DNA of 64,000 nucleotides from Aquabacterium sp. CECT 9606 (GCF_918741295.1 NZ_CAKKNB010000003.1:684668-748667), one strand, 5' to 3'; positions 47,640 through 60,177 are shown, counted from the first letter of the stretch. Numbers and translations are program-made. Notes: generated from the sequence alone by a model not told the origin.

Positions 47640-48601
47640 GCGCTGGCCATGACCACGCCCTGCCCTCCAGCACCAACGAGCGCAATCTGCGTTGGGCGCT
47701 GGGGCTCACCTTCACCTTTCTGATGGCCGAGGTGGTAGGTGGCGTGATCACGGGCAGCCTGGCGCTGATCTCGGACGCGGCGCACATGTTCACCGATGCG
47801 GCAGCGCTGGCCATCGCGCTGGCCGCCATCCGCATCGCCAGGCGCCCCGCCAATGCCCGGCTCACGTTTGGCTATCACCGCTTCGAGATCCTGGCGGCGG
47901 CCTTCAATGCCCTGATGCTCTTTGCCGTCGCGCTGTACATCCTCTACGAGGCTTGGCAGCGCTTTGGCACGCCGCAGGATGTTCAGTCGGGCCCCATGCT
48001 GGTGATCGCCACACTTGGGTTGGTCATCAACTTGGTGAGCATGAGGCTGCTGAACGCCGGCAAGGATGCCAGCCTCAATGTCAAAGGCGCGTACCTTGAG
48101 GTGTGGAGCGATCTGCTGGGATCCTTGGGGGTGATCGTTGGCGCACTGGTCATCCGGTTCACGGGCTGGACCTGGATCGATTCGGTGATCGCCGTGGCGA
48201 TCGGCCTGTGGGTGCTGCCACGCACATGGGTGCTGTTGCGCTCGACCGTCAACATCTTGCTGGAAGGCATACCCGAGGGCATGAACCTGAGCGAGATCGA
48301 TCTGGCGCTGAGAGCGGTCCCGAGTGTCGTGGACGTGCACGATCTGCACGTCTGGTCCTTGACCAGCAACCGACCCAGCCTGAGCGCTCACATTGTTCAC
48401 GACCCGTCAATGTCCGAGCCAGCCAGCCTCCTGTCCGCATTGCACCGCGTGCTGGCCGAACGAGACATCCACCACTCGACACTGCAGTGCGAGACCCAGG
48501 CTTGCGATCAGGCCAGCCCATTCTGCGACCTGGGAGACAAGCACGCCAGCGCTCATCGTGCTGAGGCTGGCATGGATCCGAACGCCAGGCCACCGCCTTG
48601 A
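47636..48601 (+). CDS. czcD: CzcD cation diffusion facilitator
   Basis: 321 residues, six membrane helices and a C-terminal cytoplasmic domain. Metal-site motifs are LISDAAHMFTDAAAL in helix 2 and EVWSDLLGSLGVI in helix 5. The cytoplasmic domain has VDVHDLHVWSLTSNRPSL and ends ETQACDQASP. CzcD exchanges Zn/Cd/Co for protons across the inner membrane, feeding CzcCBA. A fragment of the same domain survives in the chimeric ORF at 52703-53185. Confidence 0.93.
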
Positions 48602-48617
48602 ACCGGAAGGAACGAGC

Positions 48618-48791
48618 ATGACCGTGAGAGAACATGTGATGCCCTACGTGCTGGTCCTGGGCGGAGCGGCACTGTGCGTCGTGATTCCTTATGGGCTCTA
48701 CCTGGAGTGGCGGGACAGAGCAAAGCGACGCATCCGTCGGCAGGATCGCCAGCAAAAGCGCCGGGCGCTGCGAAGCAAGGGAGGCCGCTGA
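48618..48791 (+). CDS. Small single-span membrane protein of the 'LYLEWRD' family, copy 1
   Basis: 57 residues, one helix (MPYVLVLGGAALCVVIPYGLY) followed by LEWRDRAKRRIRRQDRQ and a strongly basic tail, so N-out/C-in. ATG 48618 has GGAAGGAACGAGC upstream. The layout resembles CcmD-type small anchors but I do not claim homology. Diverged copies with damage lie at 55145-55320 and 61841-62020, each near remains of czc loci. Probably a small partner of the efflux system (inference). Confidence 0.7.
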   Translation: MTVREHVMPYVLVLGGAALCVVIPYGLYLEWRDRAKRRIRRQDRQQKRRALRSKGGR

Positions 48792-48835
48792 CGCGGCGCT
48801 GCCCACCTGTGCTCACCTCAGATGGAGACCCAAGC

Positions 48836-49333
48836 ATGAAAGGCCATCAATGCCGCCTCGCCCCTACCGCACTGGCCCTCGTTTTTCTTGGCGGCGCCTT
48901 CACGAGCATGGCCGACGAGCGGATTCTCTACAAGTCAATCCTGCCCAATGGGCAGGTGGTCTACGGGGACGAACCAGAACCTCAGGCCAAGCGTTCAAGC
49001 GCCATTTCGGTCGAGCGACACCCACCCAACCCACAGGAGGCCGAGGCAGCCCAACGTGCGCTCGCCATGACGCGAGCGCAATTGTTGCGCGACGCAGCGG
49101 CCCGGGCCGTTCGGCTCAAGCAGCTGGACAACCAGATTGGCGATGTCTATGACGAGCTCCAGAACCTTCGCTCGAAACAGCAAGCTGGGCGTGAAGTGGG
49201 AGAAGGTGACCGGCAAGGTCGGCGCTTTTCTCATCAGTACGCTCAACGTCAGCGCGCCCTGCTGCTCGCCGCCGCACAAGCGCAACGACGTCTCGACAAC
49301 TTGGTCACCGAACGCACTGCGCTGGGATATTGA
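48836..49333 (+). CDS. DUF4124-domain secreted protein
   Basis: 165 residues from ATG 48836. Signal peptide ending SMADERIL, DUF4124 start (YKSILPNGQVVYGDEPEP), then a long charged helical/coiled stretch (AVRLKQLDNQIGDVYDELQNL) to the end. DUF4124 is a periplasmic or envelope module of unknown role. It lies 44 nt downstream of the small membrane protein gene and 54 nt upstream of flgB-like gene. Confidence 0.78.
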   Translation: MKGHQCRLAPTALALVFLGGAFTSMADERILYKSILPNGQVVYGDEPEPQAKRSSAISVERHPPNPQEAEAAQRALAMTRAQLLRDAAARAVRLKQLDNQIGDVYDELQNLRSKQQAGREVGEGDRQGRRFSHQYAQRQRALLLAAAQAQRRLDNLVTERTALGY

Positions 49334-49387
49334 GAGCGTGACAAGGCCACCGTCGTTCAAGCAGGCAACCTCCAAAAGGAACACGAC

Positions 49388-49909
49388 ATGCTGAAACCCA
49401 TCCTGAGTCCTCAGCACGTGCCTGTGCCAGCCGCACCGTTGACATCGACGCCTCGATTGACGCCGCCCGTCGTTCCGCCATCGAACCCTTCTGGTGATCA
49501 GGAGGAAGACGATTTCAAAGAGCACGCGATCCTGCTGCGGGCCAAGCGACAGGAGGTATTGGCCTCCAACATCGCCAACGTCGATACACCGAACTACCAG
49601 GCCGTCGATCTTGACTTTCGTGCCAGTCTGCAAAGGGCCGTATCTCGCCAGAAGTCGGGCGATATCCCGCCCAGCGACCTTCGCAAAACCGCCAGTGCGC
49701 ACCTGCCGGGACTGCCCGGCAGTCCATTCACCAGCACCGTGGCGCTTTCCTACCGAGTGCCAACCCAGAATGCGCTGGACAACAACAGCGTGGACATGGA
49801 CATTGAGCGTGGACAGTTCGCCGACAACGCCATACGCTTTCAGTTAGCCCTGAAAGCGTATGAAGACGAATACACGGAGTTCAAAGCCGCATCAAGCAGC
49901 AACCGCTGA
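49388..49909 (+). CDS. flgB: Orphan FlgB-like flagellar rod protein
   Basis: 173 residues. After a Pro-rich N-terminal extension of about 40 residues it shows the FlgB pattern RQEVLASNIANVDTPNYQAVD and ends with VDMDIERGQFADNAIRFQLA and LKAYEDEYTEFKAA. FlgB is a proximal-rod subunit exported by the flagellar type III system and is normally in an operon with flgC-flgL. No other flagellar gene is in this window, so it is displaced. It may be non-functional for motility. ATG 49388 follows AAAAGGAACACGAC. Confidence 0.85.
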   Translation: MLKPILSPQHVPVPAAPLTSTPRLTPPVVPPSNPSGDQEEDDFKEHAILLRAKRQEVLASNIANVDTPNYQAVDLDFRASLQRAVSRQKSGDIPPSDLRKTASAHLPGLPGSPFTSTVALSYRVPTQNALDNNSVDMDIERGQFADNAIRFQLALKAYEDEYTEFKAASSSNR

Positions 49910-50000
49910 AGCCGGCGCGATTCGCCTGCATGAAGAGCGGCAAGTCATGTGAACGGTGCCTCTCTTCCGACATCGTCATTTCCATTCAGGAGTCAGCCAG

Positions 50001-50753
50001 ATGGCTGCTAGCAACGCGAAACTGGTACCTCAAGGTCAGTCTGATCCCTTCAGATTCTGGCAAAACCCCGGATTCATTTGGGGAGTTGCTTCACTGTGCC
50101 TGGCCGTGTTTTCCGGCCTGTCGTCCTTTGATCTGAACGTATCCCAGCAGCTCTTCACACCGGGTGTGGGGTTCACCTATGCTGAAACAGCCTGGGTGAT
50201 GGCTTCTTATGAGTGGACGCCGCTGGTAGGCCGAACCATTTTGGGATTGCTGCTGTTGTTGGTGCTGCTGCGCCCATGGGCAGCTTTCCTCGTCAGGAGG
50301 TATGACCTGGGTCCGGCAGCCCAAGACCGCCAACAACGTTGCCATCACATGGCGGTGATCGCCTTGCTTTGCGCCTTGCTGGGTCCGGGCCTGGTGATCG
50401 AAGCTTGGTTCAAACAGGCACTGTGCCGTCCCCGCCCCGTTCAGGTAGCAGTCTTTGGTGGCGACAGTCCGTTTCAGGCCGCACCACAGCGTCGCACGCA
50501 TCCTGAAGCGCACCGTAGTTTTGTCAGCAGCCACGCCGCTGCGGGGTTCTGGCTGATGAGCCTGGGGCTGACAGCCGGTCCCACATGGCGCCGCCGATGG
50601 TTTGTGATTGGCATCGTGACTGGTGCGGCGATTGGACTCGGCCGCATCTTGCAGGGCGGCCACTTTTTGACCGACATCATTTTTGCGTTCTACGCGGTGT
50701 GGATACCTTGTGAGATCGTGGCGGCCCTGGATCGCCGATGGCAGCGGCGATAA
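50001..50753 (+). CDS. PAP2-family membrane phosphatase, second type
   Basis: 250 residues from ATG 50001 (AGGAGTCAGCCAG upstream). Helices with KQALCRPRPVQV, RSFVSSHAAAGFWL and GRILQGGHFLTDIIF give the three PAP2 signature parts with catalytic His. The spacing fits lipid A/undecaprenyl-type phosphatases such as LpxE/LpxF relatives. It is different from the PAP2 at 1329. Substrate uncertain. Confidence 0.82.
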   Translation: MAASNAKLVPQGQSDPFRFWQNPGFIWGVASLCLAVFSGLSSFDLNVSQQLFTPGVGFTYAETAWVMASYEWTPLVGRTILGLLLLLVLLRPWAAFLVRRYDLGPAAQDRQQRCHHMAVIALLCALLGPGLVIEAWFKQALCRPRPVQVAVFGGDSPFQAAPQRRTHPEAHRSFVSSHAAAGFWLMSLGLTAGPTWRRRWFVIGIVTGAAIGLGRILQGGHFLTDIIFAFYAVWIPCEIVAALDRRWQRR

Positions 50754-50847
50754 GTTTCTCAAACAGCGCATCGTGCCACGAAAGCTCAAATAAGAAAGTC
50801 CGGTTGCAGGGGGCAAGGTCACTGCCCGGCACGCCAAACAAGCACGA

Positions 50848-51372
50848 TCAGCAATGCCCCCCGGCCCGCCAAAGCTTGGGGCACACCCACCAAAGCATCA
50901 CGATCAACACTGCGACGGCGGCGGCGGCGATATTTCCGATCGTGTGCCCCAGAACGGAGGAAAGCACCAGTTGAGTGGCGAGAACCAGGGCGAAGGTCAA
51001 GGTCGCCGCCCCGAGCACGATCTGCAGTGTGGCCAGATGCTTGAAGCGCGCACGGTTAATGAGAGGTCTGATCAATCGATGCTGCACCGCCGGGCCACTC
51101 AATAGCACGAGGCTTGCGATCGAGAACAGAAAGGTCGCGAGGAACACGCGTTTTTCTGAAGCGATGATCGCCCCGAAGCCAGCGGTGAATGGAACGGTGA
51201 TCAAAAAGGCTGATAGCAACTGTGCGGTGGGCAACAACACGCGCAATTCGCCCAGCATGTCAGTCAAGTCACCATCCTCCTGCGTGTGACCAGCAGCATC
51301 GGTGGTGAGCGTTGTCGACGCATCCGCTTCGTCGCAGTTGGAGTGATCTGTTTGTTTCACAAGAGAATCCAT
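50848..51372 (-). CDS. DUF6328 family membrane protein
   Basis: 174 residues from ATG 51372. An acidic/polar N-terminus (KQTDHSNCDEADAST), LTDMLGELRVLLPTAQLLSAF, then four helices and VLIVMLWWVCPKLWRAG near the end. I recognise the DUF6328 layout; function unknown. It faces the PAP2 gene convergently with a 94-nt gap. Not obviously linked to metal resistance. Confidence 0.72.
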   Translation of the reverse strand: MDSLVKQTDHSNCDEADASTTLTTDAAGHTQEDGDLTDMLGELRVLLPTAQLLSAFLITVPFTAGFGAIIASEKRVFLATFLFSIASLVLLSGPAVQHRLIRPLINRARFKHLATLQIVLGAATLTFALVLATQLVLSSVLGHTIGNIAAAAVAVLIVMLWWVCPKLWRAGGHC

Positions 51373-51610
51373 CAGTCGAACAACTTTCTTTGTAACCCAG
51401 ATGCGGCCCATGCTGTCGAGGGCCAAGCTTGCGGCAAGAATTACACGCCGAAGCGAATGGCGCTTCCAGCGATGACCATGCCGTCACGAGGTCAAACAGC
51501 TGCAAATCGTACGGCACGTCACTTGCCGATAGAAGGACTTCCCCCACTCACGAGATCGACCATGAATAGAGACGAATTGAAAGACAGATCGTGACACGGC
51601 ACAGGCTGGC

Positions 51611-52190
51611 AAGCTTCGACTGGACATTCCCCTTCTGCTTCCACGCTTGCCTCAAGCCAAAGATCGCTGCGTGTGAAAAGCTTGATCGAAGCCCTGGAGG
51701 GCCGTGATGGCATAGTCAACGCTCATGTGGCCGATGCGCTTAAGGGGCGAGCCACCGGAGTTGTGCATCCATTACGACACGAACGTGATTTCGCTCGGCA
51801 AGGTGCGAGTGGTGGCAGGCGCCGTTGGTGCGGTACTCACGGATCGGATCGGCTATCTGTTACTTGGAACGGATGCGATGCACGCCCGTACGGCCAGGAG
51901 CTTGAAGTCCAAGCTGGAGCACATACTTGGCGTTGTTGAAGCGGAGGTCAACGCAGGCGGAACGATCCGACTGGAATTTGATCAGGTTCTGGTGCATGAA
52001 GACGCATTGCGCTCGACGCTGTCGAGTCTGGGTAATGGCGCCCACATCGTCGTCAATCCCGAGGCAGAAGCAACGTCACACGTCGGCTTGACTTCCATCG
52101 TCCACGGCGACACGACTTGTGAATGCGGAGAATGCCATGTTCATGCTCAAGGACACGACCACATCGTCTGTTGCCTTTCCAACGCGCCAA
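51611..52190 (+). pseudogene. N-terminal fragment of a metal P-type ATPase, frameshifted twice
   Basis: Frame 2 reads RLDIPLLLPRLPQAKDRCV, then near 51670 the reading moves to frame 1 (KSLIEALEGRDGIVNAHVAD), and near 51745 back to frame 2 (EPPELCIHYDTNVISLGKV) until the His/Cys-rich HGDTTCECGECHVHAQGHDH. These are the tandem ferredoxin-like units and His linker in front of some long Zn/Cd ATPases. The catalytic part is absent: the fragment stops where the second czc locus begins. The downstream neighbour order matches the zntA-czcI order at 38.8-41.2 kb. Confidence 0.6.
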
Positions 52191-52198
52191 CCCACTCG

Positions 52199-52212
52199 TA
52201 TACTGCTTCCCC
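52199..52212 (+). promoter_or_regulatory. -10 element of czcI, copy 2
   Basis: TATACT (52199-52204) is followed by GCTTCCCC and ATG at 52213. With a 17-bp spacer a -35-like TTTCCA (52176-52181) lies upstream. Same leaderless layout as copies 1 and 3. Confidence 0.5.
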
Positions 52213-52593
52213 ATGCGACGCTTCCTGTTTGTCTTTCTGCTGATTTGGTTTCCGCTCCAGATGTCCTGGGCTGCGGTGGTCGGCTATTGCCAGCACGAGA
52301 CAGGCTCGGGTGCCAACCATGTCGGGCACCATCAGCGCAGCCATGACGTGTCCAAAGATGGCGGCAAAGAAGGTGGTGCCGCAGCGCAGGACCATCAAGG
52401 CGGCGACACGAAGAAAGTCGGCATCGACGGCGATTGCGCGACCTGCCACTTGAGCCCGTTGCCGCCGCTGACCAGCCAGGCGGCTCAGCCCGCGGTCGAG
52501 TCCAGCGAAACCTGGGTGAGCCGTTCGAATCGCGGACACCCCTCGCACATACCCCAGGGCCTTGAGCGACCGGACAGACGTCACAACGCCTGA
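52213..52593 (+). CDS. czcI: CzcI-type peptide, copy 2
   Basis: 126 residues, very similar to the copy at 41223: signal MRRFLFVFLLIWFPLQMSWA, YCQHETGSGANHVGHHQRS, DGDCATCHLSP and tail HIPQGLERPDRRHNA. The frame is intact even though the rest of its czc operon has been deleted. It may still act in trans or respond to the regulators of the first locus. Confidence 0.82.
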   Translation: MRRFLFVFLLIWFPLQMSWAAVVGYCQHETGSGANHVGHHQRSHDVSKDGGKEGGAAAQDHQGGDTKKVGIDGDCATCHLSPLPPLTSQAAQPAVESSETWVSRSNRGHPSHIPQGLERPDRRHNA

Positions 52594-52668
52594 TTCGGCG
52601 AGACGGCTGCTGCTTTTCCCTCTTCCTATCCTTCGATAGCCAGACCACGGCCCGCCACTCGCCGTATT
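52592..52668 (+). ncRNA. Candidate czcI-czcC RNA element, copy 2
   Basis: CGGCGAG (52596-52602) pairs with CTCGCCG (52658-52664), extended by two pairs after one mismatch. Inside is CTATC-CTTC-GATAG (52626-52639), the same stem as copy 1 with a different tetraloop. The alternative upstream pairing seen in copy 1 is lost here. Confidence 0.4.
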
Positions 52669-52702
52669 CCCGTTTCGTTGTTGTCACAACCCGGAGAATT
52701 CG

Positions 52703-53185
52703 ATGCACAGGCTCATCGTGCCGTTGGCGACGCTCGCAGCGTTGATCACGGCGACCCTCTTTCTTTCCACGTCCTTTTCACAGGCTTCACCAGTTCCCGC
52801 ACCATCGCGTGCTGAGCCGCGTCCCGCCTCGTCCACGGCGCCGCTGACGCTGGCCGAGGCCGTCGAATCGGCATCTGGTGCTGCCGCGCACCTGGATCTT
52901 CCTGCGCGCCAGCATGAACATCCTGTTGGAGGGTGTGCCCGAAGGGGGGTGGAGTTCGAAGCGGTCAAACAGGCGCTGGCGCAGACGGCGGCCAAGACGG
53001 ACATGCATGACCTGCACGTCTGGGCCATCTCCAGCCGCAAGGTCAGCATGATTGCGCACATCGTGGTCGATGCCAGCGCGTCCGATCCCTTCGCACTGAT
53101 GGCGCAACTCAGGGGCATGCTGGCCGAGCGCGCCCTCACGAGCACTGAGCCCGGTTCACCACCGCTGATCGGAAGAACGGCATGA
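52703..53185 (+). pseudogene. czcC-czcD chimeric ORF left by an internal deletion
   Basis: Residues 1-55 match the CzcC start (signal peptide MHRLIVPLATLAALITATLF, LTLAEAVESA), then about 20 residues read czcD DNA in the wrong frame, and from GVEFEAVKQA onward it is the CzcD cytoplasmic domain in frame (MHDLHVWAISSRKVSM). Correct CzcD frame before that shift would read RTWIFLRASMNILLEGVPEG. Thus czcC', czcB, czcA and 'czcD were removed in one event near 52870, followed by a small indel. The ORF is still open for 160 codons; exported CzcD domain seems meaningless, so I call it a pseudogene. Confidence 0.75.
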
Positions 53186-53616
53186 AATACGTGGTCCAAA
53201 GCGCTCAGACCCCTGCTGGCCAGATCGTGGTCATCGAGCCCCTGGTGGCCGCGAACGACGACGCCGCTGCCGCTTCAGGTGCCCTTGCGTCTTCACCTCG
53301 TCATGGTGGCGTCGTGGTCGCGCTGCGGCGGCTGCGCTGCGAGTTGGTGGTCCACGAGGACGACCTGCGTCTCTACCTGGATGGGTTGGACCAGCCCGCC
53401 GATCATCTGGAAGGCGCGAGCGCGGTGCTGTCGTGGGACGGCCTGCACGGCAGGCAGCGCGTGCCCCTGGCGCCGCAGGGTGATCACCTTCACCTCGCGG
53501 GCGCCTTCCACTTCGAGGCGGCCACCACCATCACTGCGCTGATCACCCTTGCAAGCCGCCAACTGCTGATCGTCGAGTTTGACCTGTCCTCCCACCAGGG
53601 CGCGGCCCTGACCTAG
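53182..53616 (+). CDS. Protein of unknown function after czcD, related to the next gene
   Basis: 144 residues with no clear signal peptide. ATG overlaps the chimeric ORF stop (ATGA). A core GGVVVALRRLRCELVVHED, LRLYLDGLDQP, LSWDGLHGRQRVPLAPQGDH and GAFHFEAATTITALITL has the same order of strands as the next gene. The fold looks like a small beta-sandwich. Not present after the complete czcD at 48601. Function unknown. Confidence 0.62.
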   Translation: MKYVVQSAQTPAGQIVVIEPLVAANDDAAAASGALASSPRHGGVVVALRRLRCELVVHEDDLRLYLDGLDQPADHLEGASAVLSWDGLHGRQRVPLAPQGDHLHLAGAFHFEAATTITALITLASRQLLIVEFDLSSHQGAALT

Positions 53617-53665
53617 TTTTTGTCGCCTTTCATCAACCTGTTTTTTCACCCTAGGAGACCTCCCC

Positions 53666-54157
53666 ATGAAACACGCAGCCACGCTGCTTCGAACGACGTT
53701 GGCGATTGCCGCCCTGACAGCCTTCATCGCGCCCACCCGCGCCGCCGACGCCGCACACAGCGCCCACGGCAAAGGCAAGGAATACGCACACGACCATGCG
53801 CACGACCATGGACCCGGACACAAGGAAGCGGGCGATGAGGCCCGGTATGGCGGTGTCGTTGCCGAGGTGCGTGGCGTCACGCTGGAGTTGCTCGCCGCGC
53901 CCGCCTCTTTGACCCTTTACGTGAGCGACCACGGCAAACCCTTGTCCACCCATGGTGGCCGCGCGCACCTCGCCTGGAAGACAGCGGACGGGCAACGTCA
54001 CAAGGTCGAGCTGAAACCGGGCGACGGTCAGTTCAACGCCCAGGGACAGTTCTCCGTACCTCCCGGCACAGCGGTGAGCGCCTTGGTGGTGCTGGAGGGG
54101 AAACCGAGTTTCACGTCCCAATTCAAGGCCGCCGCCATCGCGGCTGGCAAGAAATGA
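53666..54157 (+). CDS. Secreted His-rich protein of unknown function
   Basis: 163 residues. Signal peptide ending APTRAADAA, His-rich linker (HSAHGKGKEYAHDHAHDHGP), then a core parallel to the preceding gene: GGVVAEVRGVTLELLAAP, LTLYVSDHGKP, AHLAWKTADGQRHKVELKPG and GQFSVPPGTAVSALVVL. Probably a periplasmic metal-binding protein. ATG 53666 follows AGGAGACCTCCCC. Forms a tandem pair with 53182-53616. Confidence 0.68.
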   Translation: MKHAATLLRTTLAIAALTAFIAPTRAADAAHSAHGKGKEYAHDHAHDHGPGHKEAGDEARYGGVVAEVRGVTLELLAAPASLTLYVSDHGKPLSTHGGRAHLAWKTADGQRHKVELKPGDGQFNAQGQFSVPPGTAVSALVVLEGKPSFTSQFKAAAIAAGKK

Positions 54158-54518
54158 GCGCGAAGGGCTGCCATCGGGTGCTTCGTGACCCCACGAAGTG
54201 CGATGCGTCGCCGCGTGAAGATCAAGGCGCCCGCCCACAGGACGGCTGGAGTGCGTGCTGCCACTGCGCATCGCCAGCATTCAAACGTTCTGTGGGTTGG
54301 CCTTGAACGGCTGGGCACTGGCCGGGCGCAAGGGTGCATGGTTCCTTGTGAAGCCTTGCGCCGAACAGTGTCATTGATGAGTCCGGCCATTCGCCTGATT
54401 CCTCGTTCTAGCCCGTGGGCGGCAGTTGGGCCAACGGTTTTCGCAACCTTGAGTCGGCATTCAGTGGCGGCAAGGACTGCCTGAGACGCCCCTGCCGGCT
54501 CGAAACTGGAGAAACACC
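54158..54518. other. 360-bp gap without a recognisable gene
   Basis: No frame on either strand resembles a known family; the longest open frames have no ribosome site. The last 30 bases carry the GGAG site of the four-helix copper protein. It separates the truncated second czc group from that gene. Confidence 0.45.
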
Positions 54519-54872
54519 ATGAAGGATCAAGACACCTTGGAAAGCTTTGATGTTTGCATCGAAGCGTGTGAGGAGGCGCTGCATGCCTGCCAGGAATGTG
54601 TGGGGGCGGACCTGCGGGAAGGCGATCCGGCGATGGCCACCTGTTCGCTGTTGAACCTGGACTGTGCCGACATCTGCGCGGCAACGATCAACGCCTTGGC
54701 TCGGCGTTCCGTCCACCACGGCGACTTCTGCGCGCTGTGCGAGCATCTTTGCCTTGCGTGTGCGGCGGAGTGCGCAAAGCATGAACATGAGCACTGCCTG
54801 CGTTGCAAAGAAGCGTGCGAACGATGCGCACAGGCATGTGACCAGCATGCGTCTCACCGCCATCCGATGTGA
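54519..54872 (+). CDS. Four-helix-bundle copper-binding protein (DUF326/Csp-like)
   Basis: 117 residues, about 18 Cys. Cys spaced along helices: CIEACEEALHACQECVGAD, CSLLNLDCADICAATIN, CALCEHLCLACAAECAKHE and CLRCKEACERCAQACDQH. This is the Csp/DUF326 layout, where Cys line the inside of a four-helix bundle and store many Cu(I) ions. No signal peptide is seen, so it is probably cytosolic. ATG 54519 follows TGGAGAAACACC. Confidence 0.9.
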   Translation: MKDQDTLESFDVCIEACEEALHACQECVGADLREGDPAMATCSLLNLDCADICAATINALARRSVHHGDFCALCEHLCLACAAECAKHEHEHCLRCKEACERCAQACDQHASHRHPM

Positions 54873-54989
54873 CACGCACCGCATGAGGGACGCGAGAATG
54901 GCGGACGCCGCCGTCCCGCTCCCTCGTGCGAGCGCGCACGCCGCACTCGACACCAAGTCTGGGACAGGCACTTTGGCCACGACGCCAGC

Positions 54990-55121
54990 ATGATTGAGGC
55001 GGCGATTCAGCGACTGCGTGCCAAGATCGGCGAAGAGCCGGAGATGAACCCCATCCGCGCCGTGCGCGGCATGGGGTATGTCCTTGAAGCACCAGCAAGC
55101 ACCCCGGCCCAAGGGCCGTAG
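54990..55121 (+). pseudogene. C-terminal fragment of an OmpR-type response regulator
   Basis: In one frame, WDRHFGHDASMIEAAIQRLR then AKIGEEPEMNPIRAVRGMGY and VLEAP is the recognition helix and wing of an OmpR/CzcR-type regulator. Receiver domain and N-terminal half are missing. ATG 54990 is internal. The MGYVLE ending matches CzcR/CopR relatives, fitting a lost czcRS pair beside this second czc locus. Confidence 0.65.
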
Positions 55122-55144
55122 TCCTGCTACTGCAGCACCCACCC

Positions 55145-55320
55145 ATGTCCACCAACCGCGATCAGATCTTGGCCTACATCCTTGGCGCGGGGGTGTGGGG
55201 CCGTGCTTTGGCTTCAGCTACTGGCTGTACCTGGAATGGCGAGACGGAGACCACCGGCGTCAGCGCAACGAGCAACAGCGGCTCAAGCGCAGCGAACTGC
55301 GAAGAATGGGTGGGCGTTGA
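55145..55320 (+). pseudogene. 'LYLEWRD' small membrane protein, copy 2, frameshifted
   Basis: Frame 2 starts MSTNRDQILAYILGAGVWG; frame 1 continues GFSYWLYLEWRDGDHRRQRN and LKRSELRRMGGR, ending at 55320. Joined, it matches the 57-residue protein at 48618. The frameshift is near 55195-55210. Confidence 0.65.
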
Positions 55321-55436
55321 CGCCTTGGGCCGACAGCGCGCTGCGGCGACACAATGCCAACACGGACCATTGGCGAGGTCCTTCCATACGATTTCGCGTA
55401 AGCTTGCAAGTCATAACACGAGGCACCGGAGTTCAC

Positions 55437-55506
55437 GTGAAAATCGGGTAGCTGGCCAGCAAGACCGGCACGTCGGTGGAGACCATCCGCTTCTACGAAA
55501 GGGAAG
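55437..55506 (+). pseudogene. merR-family 5' fragment
   Basis: GTG at 55437 starts MKIG, then TAG, then LASKTGTSVETIRFYERE: the recognition helix of a CadR/PbrR-like MerR protein with one in-frame stop where Glu is expected. It ends at about 55505 where a reverse-oriented MFS gene begins. Confidence 0.65.
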
Positions 55507-56276
55507 CAGGCTAACGCCAGCGCTGTGGCGTTCTGCGTCAGCTTGAGCTGGCCCTGGACCAGTACAACCGTGTTGACGATGACCATCGCGCTAGCCGAGG
55601 CGGCCACCAGATTCACGGCGAGTAGACCTCGCAAACGCGGCGTAGCGAGGTAGATGCGCATGCCACGGGTGGTGCGATCGTAAACGCCGCGCTTTGGTGG
55701 CAGCTTCGCTTTCGGCAGGACAGCAGACACCACCAGTGCTGCAGAAGCCAAGAAGCCGACAACGGTGCCGATGAACAGGCTTTGGAAAGTCACCACTGTC
55801 AACAGTGCAGCCGCCAATGCCGGGCTGATGAGGTTTTCGAGGTCATAGGCCAAGCGCGACAGAGACAAAGCCTTGGTGTAGTCGGCCTCCTTGGGTAGCA
55901 CATCGGGAATCGCGGCTTGGAACGCCGGGGTGAATCCGGCTGAAGCCGATTGCAATACAAAGATCAGCATGTACACCTGCCAGATCTCGGTGACGAAGGG
56001 CAGCAGCAAAGCAACTGCGGCACGAATAAGGTCCAACGTGACCAACATCTCTCGCCTTGGCAATCGTTCGGCGAATGCCGAGGCGATGGGCGCTACGCCG
56101 ATATAGGCCAGCATCTTGATTGCCAGCGCCGTGCCAAGTACCGCGCCGGCGTTCTCTCCTGCCAAGTCATATGCAAGCAGGCCAAGCGCTACCGTGGCCA
56201 AGCCTGTGCCCAACAACGCAATCACCTGAGCGGAGAACAGATGTCGGTAAGTGCGATCGCAAAGAATGTCAAACAT
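55504..56276 (-). pseudogene. MFS transporter, 3' truncated
   Basis: About 257 residues of an MFS protein from ATG 56276: YRHLFSAQVIALLGTGLATV, LAIKMLAYIGVAPIASAF, ERLPRREMLV, the mid loop, and LKLTQNATALALACF. It then runs into unrelated merR DNA and later frames, losing roughly the last third. Typical length is about 400 residues. Substrate unknown. Confidence 0.7.
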
Positions 56277-56393
56277 CGCATCGTGCCTCAAAAAATGGAA
56301 CGGGGATGGAGCAGCCCACTGGCATTCGACGCAGTTGCCTACGCCAGTGGATTTACTGTAAACCCAGTTGCCTTGCAGCGTCTTGATGCTCTG

Positions 56394-60113
<3,720 letters not shown>

Positions 60114-60177
60114 CAGGGTGAGCAAATTTTCAGAGCGGCCGCCAAGTCCAAAGCCGTGCAAAGAGGGGCCTTCACAT

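Noticed and set aside
54158..54518. Possible kinase (czcS) remnant
   Set aside because: No H-box, N-box or G-box found in any frame, although a regulator tail lies downstream at 54990.
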